In this document: piece after piece, positions 23,816 to 35,266 of the stretch
Layout: each line of letters starts with the position of its first letter
How positions within the stretch are numbered: position 1 is the first letter of the stretch
NCBI GenBank assembly: GCA_036346395.1
Contig: CM070605.1
Span: forward strand, 4,092,001-4,156,000
Length of the DNA stretch: 64,000 bases
Source of the DNA: Hsuehochloa calcarea
Lineage: Eukaryota; Streptophyta; Magnoliopsida; Poales; Poaceae
Direction of reading: 5' to 3'
The notes under the pieces: model-generated
Databases searched by the model: none
Told to the model about the DNA's origin: nothing
The model's input: only the letters and a program-made list of their open reading frames with translations
Position numbers and translations under genes: made by a program

Positions 23816-25478
23816 TGAGGAGTTGTGTGGTGGGATTAGTCCCATATTGCTTGTCTCAAGTGAGTTGTAGTGGTATATAATGCCTTACGGTTTAGGAGAT
23901 TGATGCAAACGTAGCACCGGATTGATCCTAGGTTTTGATTTAGTTAGAGGCATTTCCAGAACCTCCACCCAAATAAGTTATTGTATCCCTTTAAATTATA
24001 TTTCAAAGCTGATAAAGATCATCTCCCTTTATCTCTCGATCCAGATTCGATGCATATAGATGGGTTGTGTTTAGCTGATAATTAGCCCTCTGTTTTGGCC
24101 GAATCAGGGGATTCCACCAACTAATGTTTTGTAGCCTGATCTGTTAAGATTCAGTGAGCACTAGTTTCAGGTCTTTTGGAGTTACAGATAATTAATGGTG
24201 ATTTTTCTAGTATCGCTGCCAGCTTTAGCAGAATCGGGTCGTTGGGTAAACTTGGTAAAATTGATCCCGTTGTTTGTGTGGGAGAGATAGAGGGGATGGA
24301 AGGGCTCTTGTAGCAATGTCATACCTTGTTATTCTTATTTCGATTATACATTTGTGTAGGCGGTGAGGCGGTGAGTGGAGGGGCATATTCGTGTCCTCCT
24401 ATTACGTCACATCGTGGAAGGCAAGTACCCTATGCTGTTTGGTGATGTTTCCAATTGTTTGCTTGATGTCGGGATGAATTGTGAATGCCTTTTTCTATCC
24501 ATCCTGATGTTTATTTCATTTCAAGAAGATGATTCTTGTGATTAAAGAATTAGCATTCATTTCTGGTTGCATTCCATTACATGTAACTAACTTGTGTGGC
24601 ATTCTTGATATATTATGTTGTGTGGGAATGCATACTTATACTTGTTTACACCTGTTGTTGAATGCCATGTGCCTTTTCCACTAATGTGTGATATTCATTC
24701 ATACCATGAGAAATCATCATGTTCATTCATAAAATTCATTATGACCACTAAGTGGATTCTTTTGTAAGTCCCATCAATTCCAAGATGGGCATTTGAAAGA
24801 CCCATAATTTCCAAGATGGGCATTTGAAAACCCATCAATTCCGAATGGGTACGTGTGATCCACCATTCCAATGTGGGCCACGTTGGACACCCGTGATGAA
24901 ACGTTCTTCATACGGTAACTTTAAGTGAAAACCGACGGTGTTACACTCGCTATACCTAAAGATAAGCCGTGATTAGTCCATTCCTTCAATGCATTCTTTC
25001 ATTCCATCCATTCGTATTCATTCCATTCAATCATATATGTGTTCCAAGATTTGTTCGTAATTCAACCTGGATTGTGTTGTCCACTTATGTTTGATTATTC
25101 TTGTATGTACTTGCCGAGTCTTCGACTCACCCTTGCTTTGTATGTTTTAATTAGGTAATTGAGGAGAAGACAAGATGATTTGGTGGGGTAGTTCGCACAT
25201 CGCACTTCACTTTTATCCAACCGTAATAATTATTATTACCTTTCACCAAGCCAACTTGTTAAATAAATTTCCGATTTGTAATAATCCAACTTTGGTATTG
25301 CTTGACTGCTCGTGGTATTATAACTCGCTTATCCATTCTTTCCATGAATCGTGATCGCTTATTGTCATTCTTTAGAAATTATTGTTGATTGAATCTGTAT
25401 AATCCAGCTTGAATGCTATTCTTAGTAGTTTGATAGTTTTGCGTGACATCTTGGCTTCCGAATAGCCAGGGTGTTACA
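23816..25478 (+). repeat. Gypsy LTR O
   Basis: The plus-strand LTR-like unit ends CAGGGTGTTACA. It starts with or near the 69-bp module (23816-23884). No coding sequence is supported. It carries a tandem array of small stem-loops (24770-24876) and a GAGTC/GACTC stem-loop (25116-25128), followed by pyrimidine-rich sequence and AG at 25153-25154. No primer site follows, so it is a fragment or solo LTR. Confidence 0.6.
24770..24876 (+). repeat. Tandem stem-loop array in LTR O
   Basis: Units start at 24770, 24801, 24831 and 24860 (period 29-31 bp). Their arms are CCCATC/GATGGG, CCCAT/ATGGG, ACCCAT/ATGGGT (from 24830) and CCAC/GTGG. The loops keep an AATTCC core. The layout matches the array in LTR F. 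Confidence 0.8.
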
Positions 25479-25951
25479 TGCGCGTCTAGTGATAATAATC
25501 TATAATCTCTTGCTTGCATGGCTTCCTGATTTACGTGGTAGAATTTTTTAATTGCTAGCTAGTGTAGCCTACCTGTATCCCTTCAGCTAGCGCCGGGGTG
25601 ATGATGGCAATGTGGTGCCAGGAGCCACACCAATTGCGGGCATGGTGCCAACGTCGAGACGACATGTCATCGGGAGAGAGAAAGTTAGAGGGCGTGTCAT
25701 CGGGAGGGAGAGAGAAAGTGGCGAGACCTGGTCCGGGAGGGAAAGAAAACATATCTGGTTGGGTTGCATCAGCCATGGCACATGCTGGCTTGGCGAGAGG
25801 AACAAAAATAAAGAAAGGAGAGAGAAAAGAAAAGAGAAAACATGAGAAAATTTCATGACTTGATTTTCTTAGAGTGTGCTCTCACTTGAGATTTTTGACT
25901 TTAGAATTGCTTAGATAATTTATTGAGAGCAATTTGGGTCAGGGTGTTACA
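25479..25951 (-). repeat. Gypsy LTR piece N, copy 1
   Basis: In the minus sense it starts TGTAACACCCTGACCC and ends GACGCGCA. Its first 441 plus-strand bases (25479-25919) recur at 27222-27662. It is Arg/purine-rich with an AGAGAAAAG tract, and its ORFs are not credible genes. It abuts the end of LTR O on the left and H LTR copy 2 on the right. Confidence 0.6.
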
Positions 25952-27220
25952 CCAAGAGTAATAAACTATAGTGTTTTTCTTGAGGAATATCAAGTGCCAA
26001 CAAGATCAACTAATGATGCAATACACTTGAATGCTCCTAACTACCTCAAAATGTGAATTTCAAGCAAATGGGTAGTAGGAAGTGCACTAGAGGCTCAAAT
26101 GTATTCAATGAGGTTCAATATGCTCAAAGGTTCTAAGCTTGGTGCATGTGGGAGTGTATTTGTAGCCCTCACCAACAAAACTAGCCGTTTGAGGATTTTC
26201 TCAGAAAAAAATTAGCATTTGCGGTAGTACCGCTAGCTGTAGAATACTGGTACTACAGCTCTACTATTTAACAGTCGACTGTTGTTAATTTAATGTGCCA
26301 GAACTAGCCGTTACGACAAAGGTGCGGTACTATCGCCAACTAGAAAACGGTACAACCACACAGCAGTAGCACTGCTCGGCTCAATCGGTACTATCGATTT
26401 GTAGAGGATAAAAGAAACCCAAAAACATACTCTCTGGAAAAAAACATACCGCCAACTAGCATCTGGTATTATCGCTCTTCGGTAGTACCGTTTCTCAGAT
26501 GTGGTACTACGGATCTGTAGGGGAGATGAAAACTCCCAAAAACATGCTCTCTGGAATAAACATACCGCCATGTAAAACTCGGTACTACAGCACAACGGTA
26601 GTACTGCTCAGCAAAAGCGGTCACATCAATTACCACTGAAGGATCTCCAGAAGAAATTCTAAATGCAATGAATGACTCGTAGTTGATTAAGATGGCACAA
26701 AATTCGATCCTCAAGCTACCAGCCATGATCCCTCTTTATAGAATGGCATCTAGCCTACAATCCGGTCTTTTCACCAAAACACCGAGACCGGTAAAAGCTA
26801 TAAAGAGTCCTTAGGCTACAATAAACCTTTTGGCTTGAGCCATGTCAATCTTTGCATTATCTTTGCATTGCTATTACCATGTTATCATTCAAAATTTGGG
26901 GCTAAGACTTTAAAACATCTTAGCACACATATTAGTCCCATACATTGGTGTCATTAATTACCGAAATCACCTTTAGGGTCCTAGATACTTTCAATCTCTG
27001 GACACCGGTGTACAGTGTTCCATCCTTGGACGTGTGGATACCATAGAGGCACTGGTACGGTTGTTGTTGTTCTGGTTGAGGATGATCCATGAATTTCACA
27101 AGGAACATGATAGGTTGCTGGAAGAGAGGATCGGCACGAGGATACTAGATGATCGACTATGACTGCTACATCGACATGCCCAACATTAGATCAGGCTGCT
27201 CCAACTCTTCTTCCACTACA
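25952..27220 (-). repeat. Copia H LTR copy 2, outer part
   Basis: In the minus sense it begins TGTAGTGGAAGAAG at 27220 and runs to about 25952, lacking the primer-site end. It is homologous to 22867-22919 and 23041-23801. It contains repeated GGTAGTACCG/CGGTACTA words (26220-26620). Confidence 0.65.
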
Positions 27221-27221
27221 C

Positions 27222-27662
27222 TGCGCGTCTAGTGATAATAATCTATAATCTCTTGCTTGCATGGCTTCCTGATTTACGTGGTAGAATTTTTTAATTGCTA
27301 GCTAGTGTAGCCTACATGTATCCCTTCAGCTAGCGTCGGGGTGACGATGGCAATGTGGTGCCAGGAGCCACACCAATTGCGGGCATGGTGCCAACGTCGA
27401 GACGACGTGTCATCGGGAGAGAGAAAGTCAGAGGGCGTGTCGTTAGGAGGGAGAGAGAAAGCGGCGAGAGCTGGTCCGGGAGGGAAAGAAAACATATTTG
27501 GTTGGGTTGCATCGGCCGTGGCACATGCTGGCTTGGCCAGAGGAACAAAAATAAAGAAAGGAGAGAGAAAAGAAAAGAGAAAACATGAGAAAATTTTATG
27601 ACTTGATTTTCTTAGAGTGTGCTCTCACTTGAGAATTTTGACTTTAGAATTGCTTAGATAAT
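27222..27662 (-). repeat. Gypsy LTR piece N, copy 2
   Basis: A 441-bp near-identical direct copy of 25479-25919, starting at exactly the same base (TGCGCGTCTAG). It lacks the 32-bp TGTAACACCC end of copy 1. Confidence 0.75.
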
Positions 27663-28470
27663 CTACTTGTCTACAATACTACCATTAGCTTTGCTTTTAA
27701 AATTTCGGTTCCTAGGGTTTTGGCTTTTATAGGCTGCTAGAATAAGAACGTGACCAACAAATCTTCAAAAAGGCACACATTTAAGGCAACAATAGGCAAC
27801 ACATCATTTAAAAAAAAAACCCCAAATTTTCATTCATGGGATTTCTTACAAAATGTTTGTCTGTTACACATGGCGTGACTCTCTTCCTCTCTAATGGTTT
27901 TGTTTATAAATTTGTTGAGGATAATTCTTCTTGTTTGTTGCATCAAGTGTTTTCATTTTGTTGCAATAGGTATTCTCCGATGTTTCAAGAAGAGGAATAT
28001 TTTTGTTGTGGTCGTTTTGTCAATTTGTTGAAGTAGAGTTTTTATTTTGTTGCAATGTCTCTCTTTAACATGACAAATATTTTGTTCTCGAATTGTTGCA
28101 GCATCCCTCCTCCATTGTTGCACGAAGTGTTTTGATTTGTTGCAACTTGTCAATTTTAAATCTTGTAGCAACAAGTGTATTTGTTGCATACGGGGCAAGG
28201 ATTGTTGTATCAAAGTTTTTTTTGTTGCAATAGGTTGTTGGTTTTGTTGAGATAGTTTTGTTGCAACGGAGCTGGGTTTTTTTTTAGCACAAATAGAGAT
28301 TTGTTATTGCACCGCTCCAAATTTTCCACACACATAACGATCTTTGTTGTGTCGCACAAATTTGTTGAGGATGTTAACTTAAATTGTTGTATGTGTTACC
28401 GGAGATGTTTGTCGGAGCGTACGATTGGAAGTTTCTCGTCTCGTCGTACGTCCGGGATCTAGTTCTACCC
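27663..28470. repeat. TTGTTGCA-rich grass repeat
   Basis: From about 27800 to 28390 the words TTGTTGCA and TTTGTTG recur. The right edge (GTACGTCCGGGATCTAGTT near 28446) resembles the inverse of the left edge of the repeat at 3991-5131. There is no coding potential. Confidence 0.45.
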
Positions 28471-29542
28471 TTTTTCTTATCACTTCAATGGATTGATAGA
28501 AACTATTCTTTGCCTTGTACATTCATTGTTGATGGTGTGAATGGAGACTTGTTTAATCATGCAGTATTTGCAATTAATCATATATAAGAGCGTGCTTGGC
28601 ATCGCAATTAATGGCTTTTCTACGGATTCTTGAGCTTCGATCATGAGAAGGATTTCTAATTATATGTCTGAATGCTATATGCATTGCTGCCACAAATTCT
28701 TAAGCACTTGATTCAAAACAAAACAAAACCACGTACAAAAGGATCACCGTAATTCCATTATGGCCATTGTAACGGAGAATTTTGTTCAGGGTAACTATCC
28801 CTTGGATGACTTAGCCCAACAAACATAATTATAGTTTTTTTTATGTTCTGGAAAATTCCACAAAGTAAAAAAAAAGTGTTCCCAGGATTTATTGAGTGGT
28901 TTTTCTAATTTGTTCAGAAAATTCTTCTCCATGTGCGGTGCTCGTCAAAGTTAACAATCCGGTACTGTATAATAGCTAACTAATATATGTACCTTTAAAA
29001 AACATCAATTCTTGCTTCACAAACTTTATAAGCATTCATGATTATTTTTTCTGTCAGCAGTGATAACAAAGGAATCAAGATTAAGTCAACAATTTTCAGT
29101 TCCTTTCTTCGGTGTGGAACAATTTTGAGCCCTCTACTGCATATCTTGGTGATAATATTAGGATTAAGTATATGTATGAAAAAAAGTTAGTAGCTCTTAA
29201 AGCTTTAATGCATGTTGGGAAAATTGCATATATAATCCGGTCGATCTATAGAATATAGCTTCTCTCTCCAAATTACACGCTTAAACATCTAATTCCGTCC
29301 TGTTTGAAAACACCATTACCATTGACTTTCTATCCAAATATAGTCCTAATTACTAAACAAAATAAGACTAACGGTATGCATGCTTGGCACCATCTAAATA
29401 GTACATCTTGCTCAAGGTTACCCATTTGATGTAACCAACTTATCTCCAAATTGTGAATTCTATGGACGTCTCATTTATCTTCGTCCAAAACTCATGCCGA
29501 TTTCAGTAAAAATAATGAGAAAAGTTAAATAAAAGAATAAAA
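28471..29542. other. Non-coding AT-rich stretch
   Basis: I see no gene, no repeat border and no structural RNA here. The 67-codon ORF at 28384-28587 overlaps the repeat edge and has no recognisable features. Confidence 0.4.
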
Positions 29543-30063
29543 TTGCACCATGGGCCTCTAAATTTGTATGGAAGTACCACTTATGTCTCCAAACTTACCA
29601 TTAATCTGGCATGTCCCTAAACATGCCAAATTGTGTCACTTAGGTCATTTTGACTTCTAACTTAGCTAAAATACAGTTGTTGCTTTGAAATAAAAGTATG
29701 ACGGTGACGCTGATCATTATGTGCCCCCAAAATGCCAAATTGATCATCGACCTAAATCATATCACATCATTTTAAATGACATGTCACCACTTTTAGCTCA
29801 GTAAAATTCACCATATCTTAAAATTGTCGTACTTGTATGGATCACCGAGTTGAATGATCCAAGCTAGTCTTGCACCTCCATTTTACTAGTACATCAACAA
29901 ATTTAGCTAATTATTAGTAAGTCATAATGACCCAGGTTTTTGCAAGTTAGGAACCTAAATGGCACTTTATTATCACAATTTTAGGGGCATGAGAAGTTAA
30001 ATTTCAAATTTAGGCATCTAAGCAATACTAGCTTCACTGCAAATTTAGGGACCTCTGATGCAA
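29543..30063. mobile_element. MITE-like element, 521 bp
   Basis: The ends are imperfect inverted repeats: TTGCACCATGGGCCTCTAAA on the left and, on the reverse strand, TTGCATCAGAGGTCCCTAAA on the right. Internal inverted words (CTAAATTTG, GGCAC/TTTAGGGGCATG) recur. There is no coding capacity. A target duplication is not clear, so the superfamily is open. Confidence 0.5.
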
Positions 30064-30172
30064 GTTACTCTAAATACAAGAAGAACTGGTAATGGAGTTT
30101 AACCACATTGCTATTTGACTTGTAGCCTTGTAGGTAGGTAGAGTAGCAGCATAAAGATTCCTCAGTATCACA

Positions 30173-30415
30173 CAGAGATTTAAAAAAATTGGCCGGTGAC
30201 CGGTCTTACCGGTGGGGATCAGGAACGAAAAAACTAGTCCGTTTTCCAGGTTTAGCAAATTCAAATTCCAGTTTTTGAATTTTGGCTGGTTTTTAAGCAA
30301 ATTCAAACGAATTTTATCCAGATTTTTTTCGGTAAATTCGGTAACCGTCCGGTGGCCGGTTACCGTTTCCAATTAGCGACCGGGAAAGTGCCCGGTTCCG
30401 GTTTTTTTAACCTTG
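30173..30415. mobile_element. hAT-type MITE, 243 bp, with 8-bp target duplication
   Basis: A perfect 8-bp direct repeat GTATCACA flanks it (30165-30172 and 30416-30423). The ends are related inverted repeats, CAGAGATTTAAAAAAATTGG and, reversed, CAAGGTTAAAAAAACCGG. The interior is rich in ACCGG/CCGGT words. Ends starting CA(A/G)(A/G)G plus 8-bp target duplications are the hallmark of the hAT superfamily. There is no transposase, so it must be mobilised in trans. Confidence 0.75.
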
Positions 30416-30423
30416 GTATCACA

Positions 30424-30991
30424 TGCATCTAAGCAAATCCTGAAAATTGTTTAAATTATCCTATAACCTACTCTAATGTCGACCTGCATGTGCATTGTGC
30501 GGAATTCACCCAAAATAAAAGAATTAAGTGACTGTAGTGCCCACATTCACGTGACAATCAGTTGGGACACCAATGCAGTGAAATATGTTAGGTGCATAAT
30601 GGCCTCGGATATGGTATATAAACATATCTTCCTGATTTGGGTAGGCATCTTTATGCATGCTTAGTTGCTCACAAGCTTGAATTAGTAGTAACATAAGGAT
30701 GTAAGATATTGCGGTGGTCACAATTAATACACAAATTTTATATGTCAAATTGAGTTAGACATTATTGTTCACCGTAGGGTAGTCCTACTCCTAACGCTGG
30801 TATGGCACCCCTAGCTCACAGTGGTTTTGGCAGAGTTTGATTCTCATCAGCTGTGTGATGACTGGGTTATCTAGTCTTCCTATGTTTAGGATTGAACCGG
30901 TGATATGTTGTGTTGTAAAAGTCTTCAGAACAGCTTTATCAACCAATTGCATCCCCACTATGTTTAAAACAATTTTGAACAGTGTTGTACT
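30424..30991. other. Non-coding stretch left of Copia A
   Basis: No supported gene. The ORFs at 30476-30664 and 30524-30748 overlap on opposite strands and look random. Confidence 0.4.
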
Positions 30992-31059
30992 TGTTAGGAA
31001 GGGGCTTCTTGTATTGCAAAGGGGGCAATGGGCTAATATATACGGATACATAGAAGTAG

Positions 31060-31119
<60 letters not shown>

Positions 31120-31121
31120 CC
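30992..31121 (-). repeat. 3' LTR of Copia A with (AT)n expansion
   Basis: In the plus sense it starts TGTTAGGAAGG and runs through GGGCAATGGGC. It ends in a 52-bp AT dinucleotide run (31063-31114) directly before the polypurine tract (minus strand TTTGAGGGGGAGGG, about 31122-31136). The AT run appears to have replaced the expected TG terminus. Both strands show spurious Tyr-Ile repeat ORFs. Confidence 0.55.
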
Positions 31122-31136
31122 CTCCCCCTCAAACTC

Positions 31137-31936
31137 ATAATGGATCAACAACACTGAGTTTGGAGAGGAAAAGACGGTGCTAAGCTCGTGTATGTGCCTT
31201 CGTGAAGAAGTCGGCTAGTTGAAACTCCGAAGGCACGTACTAAAGAGCCACAACCTAGTCCTGCACCTGCTATCTCATATAGGAAGCAACAACGCCAATG
31301 TGCTTGATGAGTTCATGCTTCACTGGATCTCGCGCAATACTGATCGCACTCGTATTGTCAGACAAAAGAGGGGTTGGTGCCGTAACAGAGACACCAAAAT
31401 CCTGAAGGAGCCACCGTAACCAAGTAACCTCAGCTGTCAACGACGCCATAGCCCTCAACTCAGCCTTAGCATTCGAGCGGGAAACTGTTGTCTATTTTTT
31501 GATCTTCCAAGCAATCAGAGAGGATCCGAGGAAAACACAGTAGGTAGAAAGAAATCGACGATCTTGACCACTAGCCCAAGTCGCATCAGAGTACACTTTG
31601 AGCTGCAAGGAGCTGGAGCGAGGAAAGAAAAGACAACGAGAAATGGTGCCACAAAGATATCGAAGGACACGTAGAAGGTGACTGTAGTGAAGCTGAGTGG
31701 GAGCCAAAATGAATTTGCTTAGAATATGAACATGGTGAGAGATATCAGGTCGAGTGATCCCAAGATAGACAAGACTACCAACAAGGTGACGGTAGCGAGT
31801 GGGATCCTCAAGGGGCTCTCCATCAGTCAGCCGAATGTGAACTCCAAGGTCCATGGGAGTGTCCACCGTGCGCTAATCAGTGAGACAAATGCGAGCAAGA
31901 AGGTTTTGAATATATGTACTTCTCCTGGGAGAGGTA
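31137..31936 (-). pseudogene. Copia A: end of RT and RNase H
   Basis: On the minus strand, 31866-31492 reads the linker and RNase H start (RYRHLVGSLVYLGITRPDIS, YSDATWASGQDRRFLS). It continues at 31458-31270 (TAEVTWLRWLLQDFGV, LLSDNTSAISIARDPV, KHIGV) and then decays, with stops, to the polypurine tract. Stop codons interrupt it. The rest of the element (gag to RT) lies at 54830-57951, because Gypsy B inserted within the RT domain at 31937. Confidence 0.85.
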
Positions 31937-34900
31937 TGTCGGGACCCCGGGCCGCTGGACCTGAGACCCTCTGTGTATTCTGAACTAGTCTCATGATCAG
32001 TAGCTAGTCCACACAGTTTGCAACATCAATAAATTCATATCCATACAACAAGGTAGCTAAGAAGCAAACAAAATAATACTACTTAGTAGCAAAATGACCT
32101 TATAGTCAAGTCTTACAGAGTTTACTACGCTGGGCTTAAGACAACAGAGTAAACTTGCAGTGAAATGAAACAGCTTGTGGTACCCATCTGACATGCCCAC
32201 AGGCAATCGATTGGAAAACGTGACCTAGTTCGCATAGTCTTCAAAATATTCCTCCTGTAGAACTCTGTGTTCCCTAGTTCTTCTGTGGGGACTGATCAAC
32301 AAATGGCGTATAGCCGTGGGTACATAAAATGCCCAGCAAGTCGTAGGGAAATGTACGCAAATAGTATTTATGCAAGGTTTGACAAGGATAGCTTTATGGT
32401 TATTTTGCAGAAAGCAATATTGATCGTAAATGCAGTAAATAGATTGAAAAGCATAATTCAAAAGATTAAGTACATAAGTAAGCAAGTTCATTGAAACAAA
32501 TAGTGAATACCCCGTTCACTTCCCAACCGACAACCAACAACCAGATCGCTTCCCAACCAAACTATTCCAATATTTTTATGAAAATCTACCCCTCGTGTGA
32601 AATCATCAGGCATTGTCCATAACTGGGGACACAACTATTCGAATAGTTGTACATTCTGCAGAAGTTGTACAGCTTGACCCATAAGAGATAATCATCTTGA
32701 TAAAAATACACGTTTCCTTAGACAGGTGAATCAAAGTGAGACTATTAGAAGACTTTTACAAATCTCTGTTTTGACTCGGTTCGGCTCTCTAAGGTTTTGC
32801 CATTCTAGACCCTCTCTTGCGCCCTTTCATCAACCAAAACAGAACCGAACAAAAAACTTGCTAATTAGTTGGCCAGGTCCACCCCATCATGGACATGTGG
32901 TCATACGGTATGACCTGATCAATGGCGCCAAAAGTTAAGTCCTTAGTGATTGCTAAGGTTAGACTACCTCAACCCATGTGCTTCGTGCTTTCCTCCTTTA
33001 ATACTCGACTACTCACATCATAAATCATTTTTGTTCAACCCGCCCCAATGGTAACCCTTGCCATGGCACACCAATTTTAATAAATGTGGCTTCTGCCACA
33101 ATTCCATATATCATTAAGTCAAGATTAAACATTTATGAATATGTGATCACGAACCCCATCGGATAGCTAAAGCATTGCTAAGCATAATACGCCCCCTGTT
33201 GGTAGTACAATAACGTCCAACTAATAACAACCCCTCCTATGGTGTCCAAGGGTTTATGTCAGTCAAGGGTACATGTCAAAAGTAATTATTCAAGGTGGCA
33301 TAAGGTCGAATAGGACTTTAACTATTCCCGAAAGTAGTTATTATAAAACTAGCAATGCATGTTGATATAAAATAATATAATTTTATAAAATGGGTTCAAC
33401 ATGACCAAAGGTCTACAACTTGCCTTCGTTAAAGAGTTGAGATGCTTCGGCCGTCGCGTCCAAGAACTCTTCGGAAACGTCGAAATCTATAAGTACAAAA
33501 AGAACAAAATAAATTAAATAATTCCAAAAAACTACCAAACTAGAACCAAATGAAAGATAGTGAATTTAGATAAATTTAGAAATTTGAATCACTCAAATCA
33601 AAGCTCGAATGAAGGAGATCAGGCTCTCAGAAGGAGGTTCGACCACAACCTGTAGCAGGAGAAGGCTCGACTATAGGTGGTCGAAAGAAGGTTTCGACCA
33701 CAGCTTGATCGGAAGGAGGTTCGATTACAAGTTGTCAGAAGGAGGCTTCGACTACCTGGTCGGAAGGAGGCTTTGACTACAGGTGGTCGGAAGGAGATTT
33801 CGATTAGCTTGTAGGAAGGAGGCTTCGACCACACGGTCTAAACGAGGTTTCGACCACACGATCGGAAGCAGGCTTTGACCACACAGTCGAAAGGAGCACG
33901 GCGAAGTCTAGCGACGGGGTTCTTTGGGCCCGATGGCTCACCAGTGCTACGCCACAGTGAGAGGCGGTGAAGGTAGCAACGGGGAGAGGGGAGCGAGGCA
34001 AACCCAAGGCGCACGGTTTTAGTGGTGAGGCTCGACAGAGTGGCCGGTGGCAGGAGGAAGAGCGGTGGCAAGATCCATTTTGTGGCAACAATAGAGCTGG
34101 AGGCGCGAGCTCCGGCTGAAGGCGGCGAAACTCGAAGCACAGCAAAACGAGGGTAAGAGAGAGAATGAGAGTTGAGAGGAAAGCAAGAGGGGAACGAGGG
34201 GGTCTTGGTGCTCCATTTATAAAGGAAGGAGGTGGCATAGGGGCGAAGATTCGATAGCAAAGGCGCAGGGCGATTCGGCCAGGTCAAGGGTGATGCAACG
34301 GGGACGACACGAGAGCAGGTAGGGAGAAGATGGGGCAAAGCAAAGGGTAGGCGAGGAAGGGACAGGTCAACAGGAGATGGTGGAGACAAGCGACGTGGCA
34401 CTGACGTGGGCCCTGCACTCATGCACAGACGGCATGGGCGATGGCGTGCAGGAGAAGGAAGACGACTAGGGCAGGTGCACTCACGGGTGGGGGGTTCGCC
34501 GGGCAGAGGGAGAGGGCGCGTCATGGTGCAGAGCGGTTCACGGGGAATTGGCCGACGGGAATGGGCTGAGGTACTGGGTAATAGGAACAGCCCTGAGAGA
34601 ATTCGGTGCAAACAGAGGTAGGGGAATTTTAAATATTTTTGATTTACAGAAATTGAGAAAAACAAATAGGTTTTTCAAAAATAGTAAATAAAGTCCAAAA
34701 ATTCTAGAAAAATGCATAAAAATTCCTTTAATTATTCTGAACTTAAGAAAATTACTTACAACTTAAAGTTGTCTTTTAATTTTGTAATTAAATTATTTTT
34801 ATTTTTTTGGAAAAGGAAAACTCCATCTAAAATACAGAAAAACAAAGAAAATACTTAAAATGATCTTTTTGACTTTAAATGCCAAAAAACCCAATTAAAC

Positions 34901-35049
34901 CAAATTTAAATTAATTGAAGTTTGATTAATTCATATTAAATTGTTTTTGTTTTCTGAAATCTCGAGTTAAGGTTTAGCAATTCAATAAAATCATTGGTTA
35001 TTTTTATTTTCAAATTTTTTCAAAAAGCCCTGAAAATTGGGATGTTACA
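31937..35049 (-). repeat. 3' LTR of Gypsy B (3.1 kb)
   Basis: It is homologous to the split 5' LTR but holds about 2 kb (about 32770-34730) that the 5' copy lacks. In that extra part are an imperfect minisatellite (33630-33895, units like GGAAGGAGGCTTCGAC) and a GC-rich stretch with a TATA box on the minus strand (TTTATAAA, 34216-34223). It carries the palindromes AACTATTCGAATAGTT (32633-32648) and TTCTGCAGAA (32654-32663). The 275-codon ORF at 33838-34665 is Pro/Ser/Arg-rich LTR sequence, not a gene. Confidence 0.8.
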
Positions 35050-35068
35050 AACCTACCCCCTTGAGGGA
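35050..35068 (-). promoter_or_regulatory. Polypurine tract of Gypsy B
   Basis: The minus-strand CTCAAGGGGGTAGGTT lies directly against the LTR end at 35049. It is the plus-strand priming site of reverse transcription. Confidence 0.75.
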
Positions 35069-35266
35069 ATATCGCCTAGAGATTCGGGCTGACTAGAGAA
35101 TTGGTTCGCGAACTCAGAATTTTCTCACTGAACCAAACTAATTTCCCTTCCGAGTGAGGCAAAACCGAAATGGAAACTGAACTGACTAGAATTTACCTGG
35201 AACGGTGTTTTGAACTGATTGGACTGGTGCTGCGATGACTTGATTCACTCAGCTTCTTACAGAAGG

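Noticed and set aside
25555..25858. Short ORFs in LTR piece N (also at 27298-27601)
   Set aside because: They are present in both repeat copies on both strands, have no domain, and lie in LTR sequence.
30791..31157. ORFs with Tyr-Ile repeats on both strands
   Set aside because: They are translations of the (AT)n microsatellite in the Copia A LTR.
33838..34665. 275-codon minus-strand ORF
   Set aside because: It lies within the 3' LTR of Gypsy B, is Pro/Ser/Arg-rich with no domain, and is open only because of base composition.
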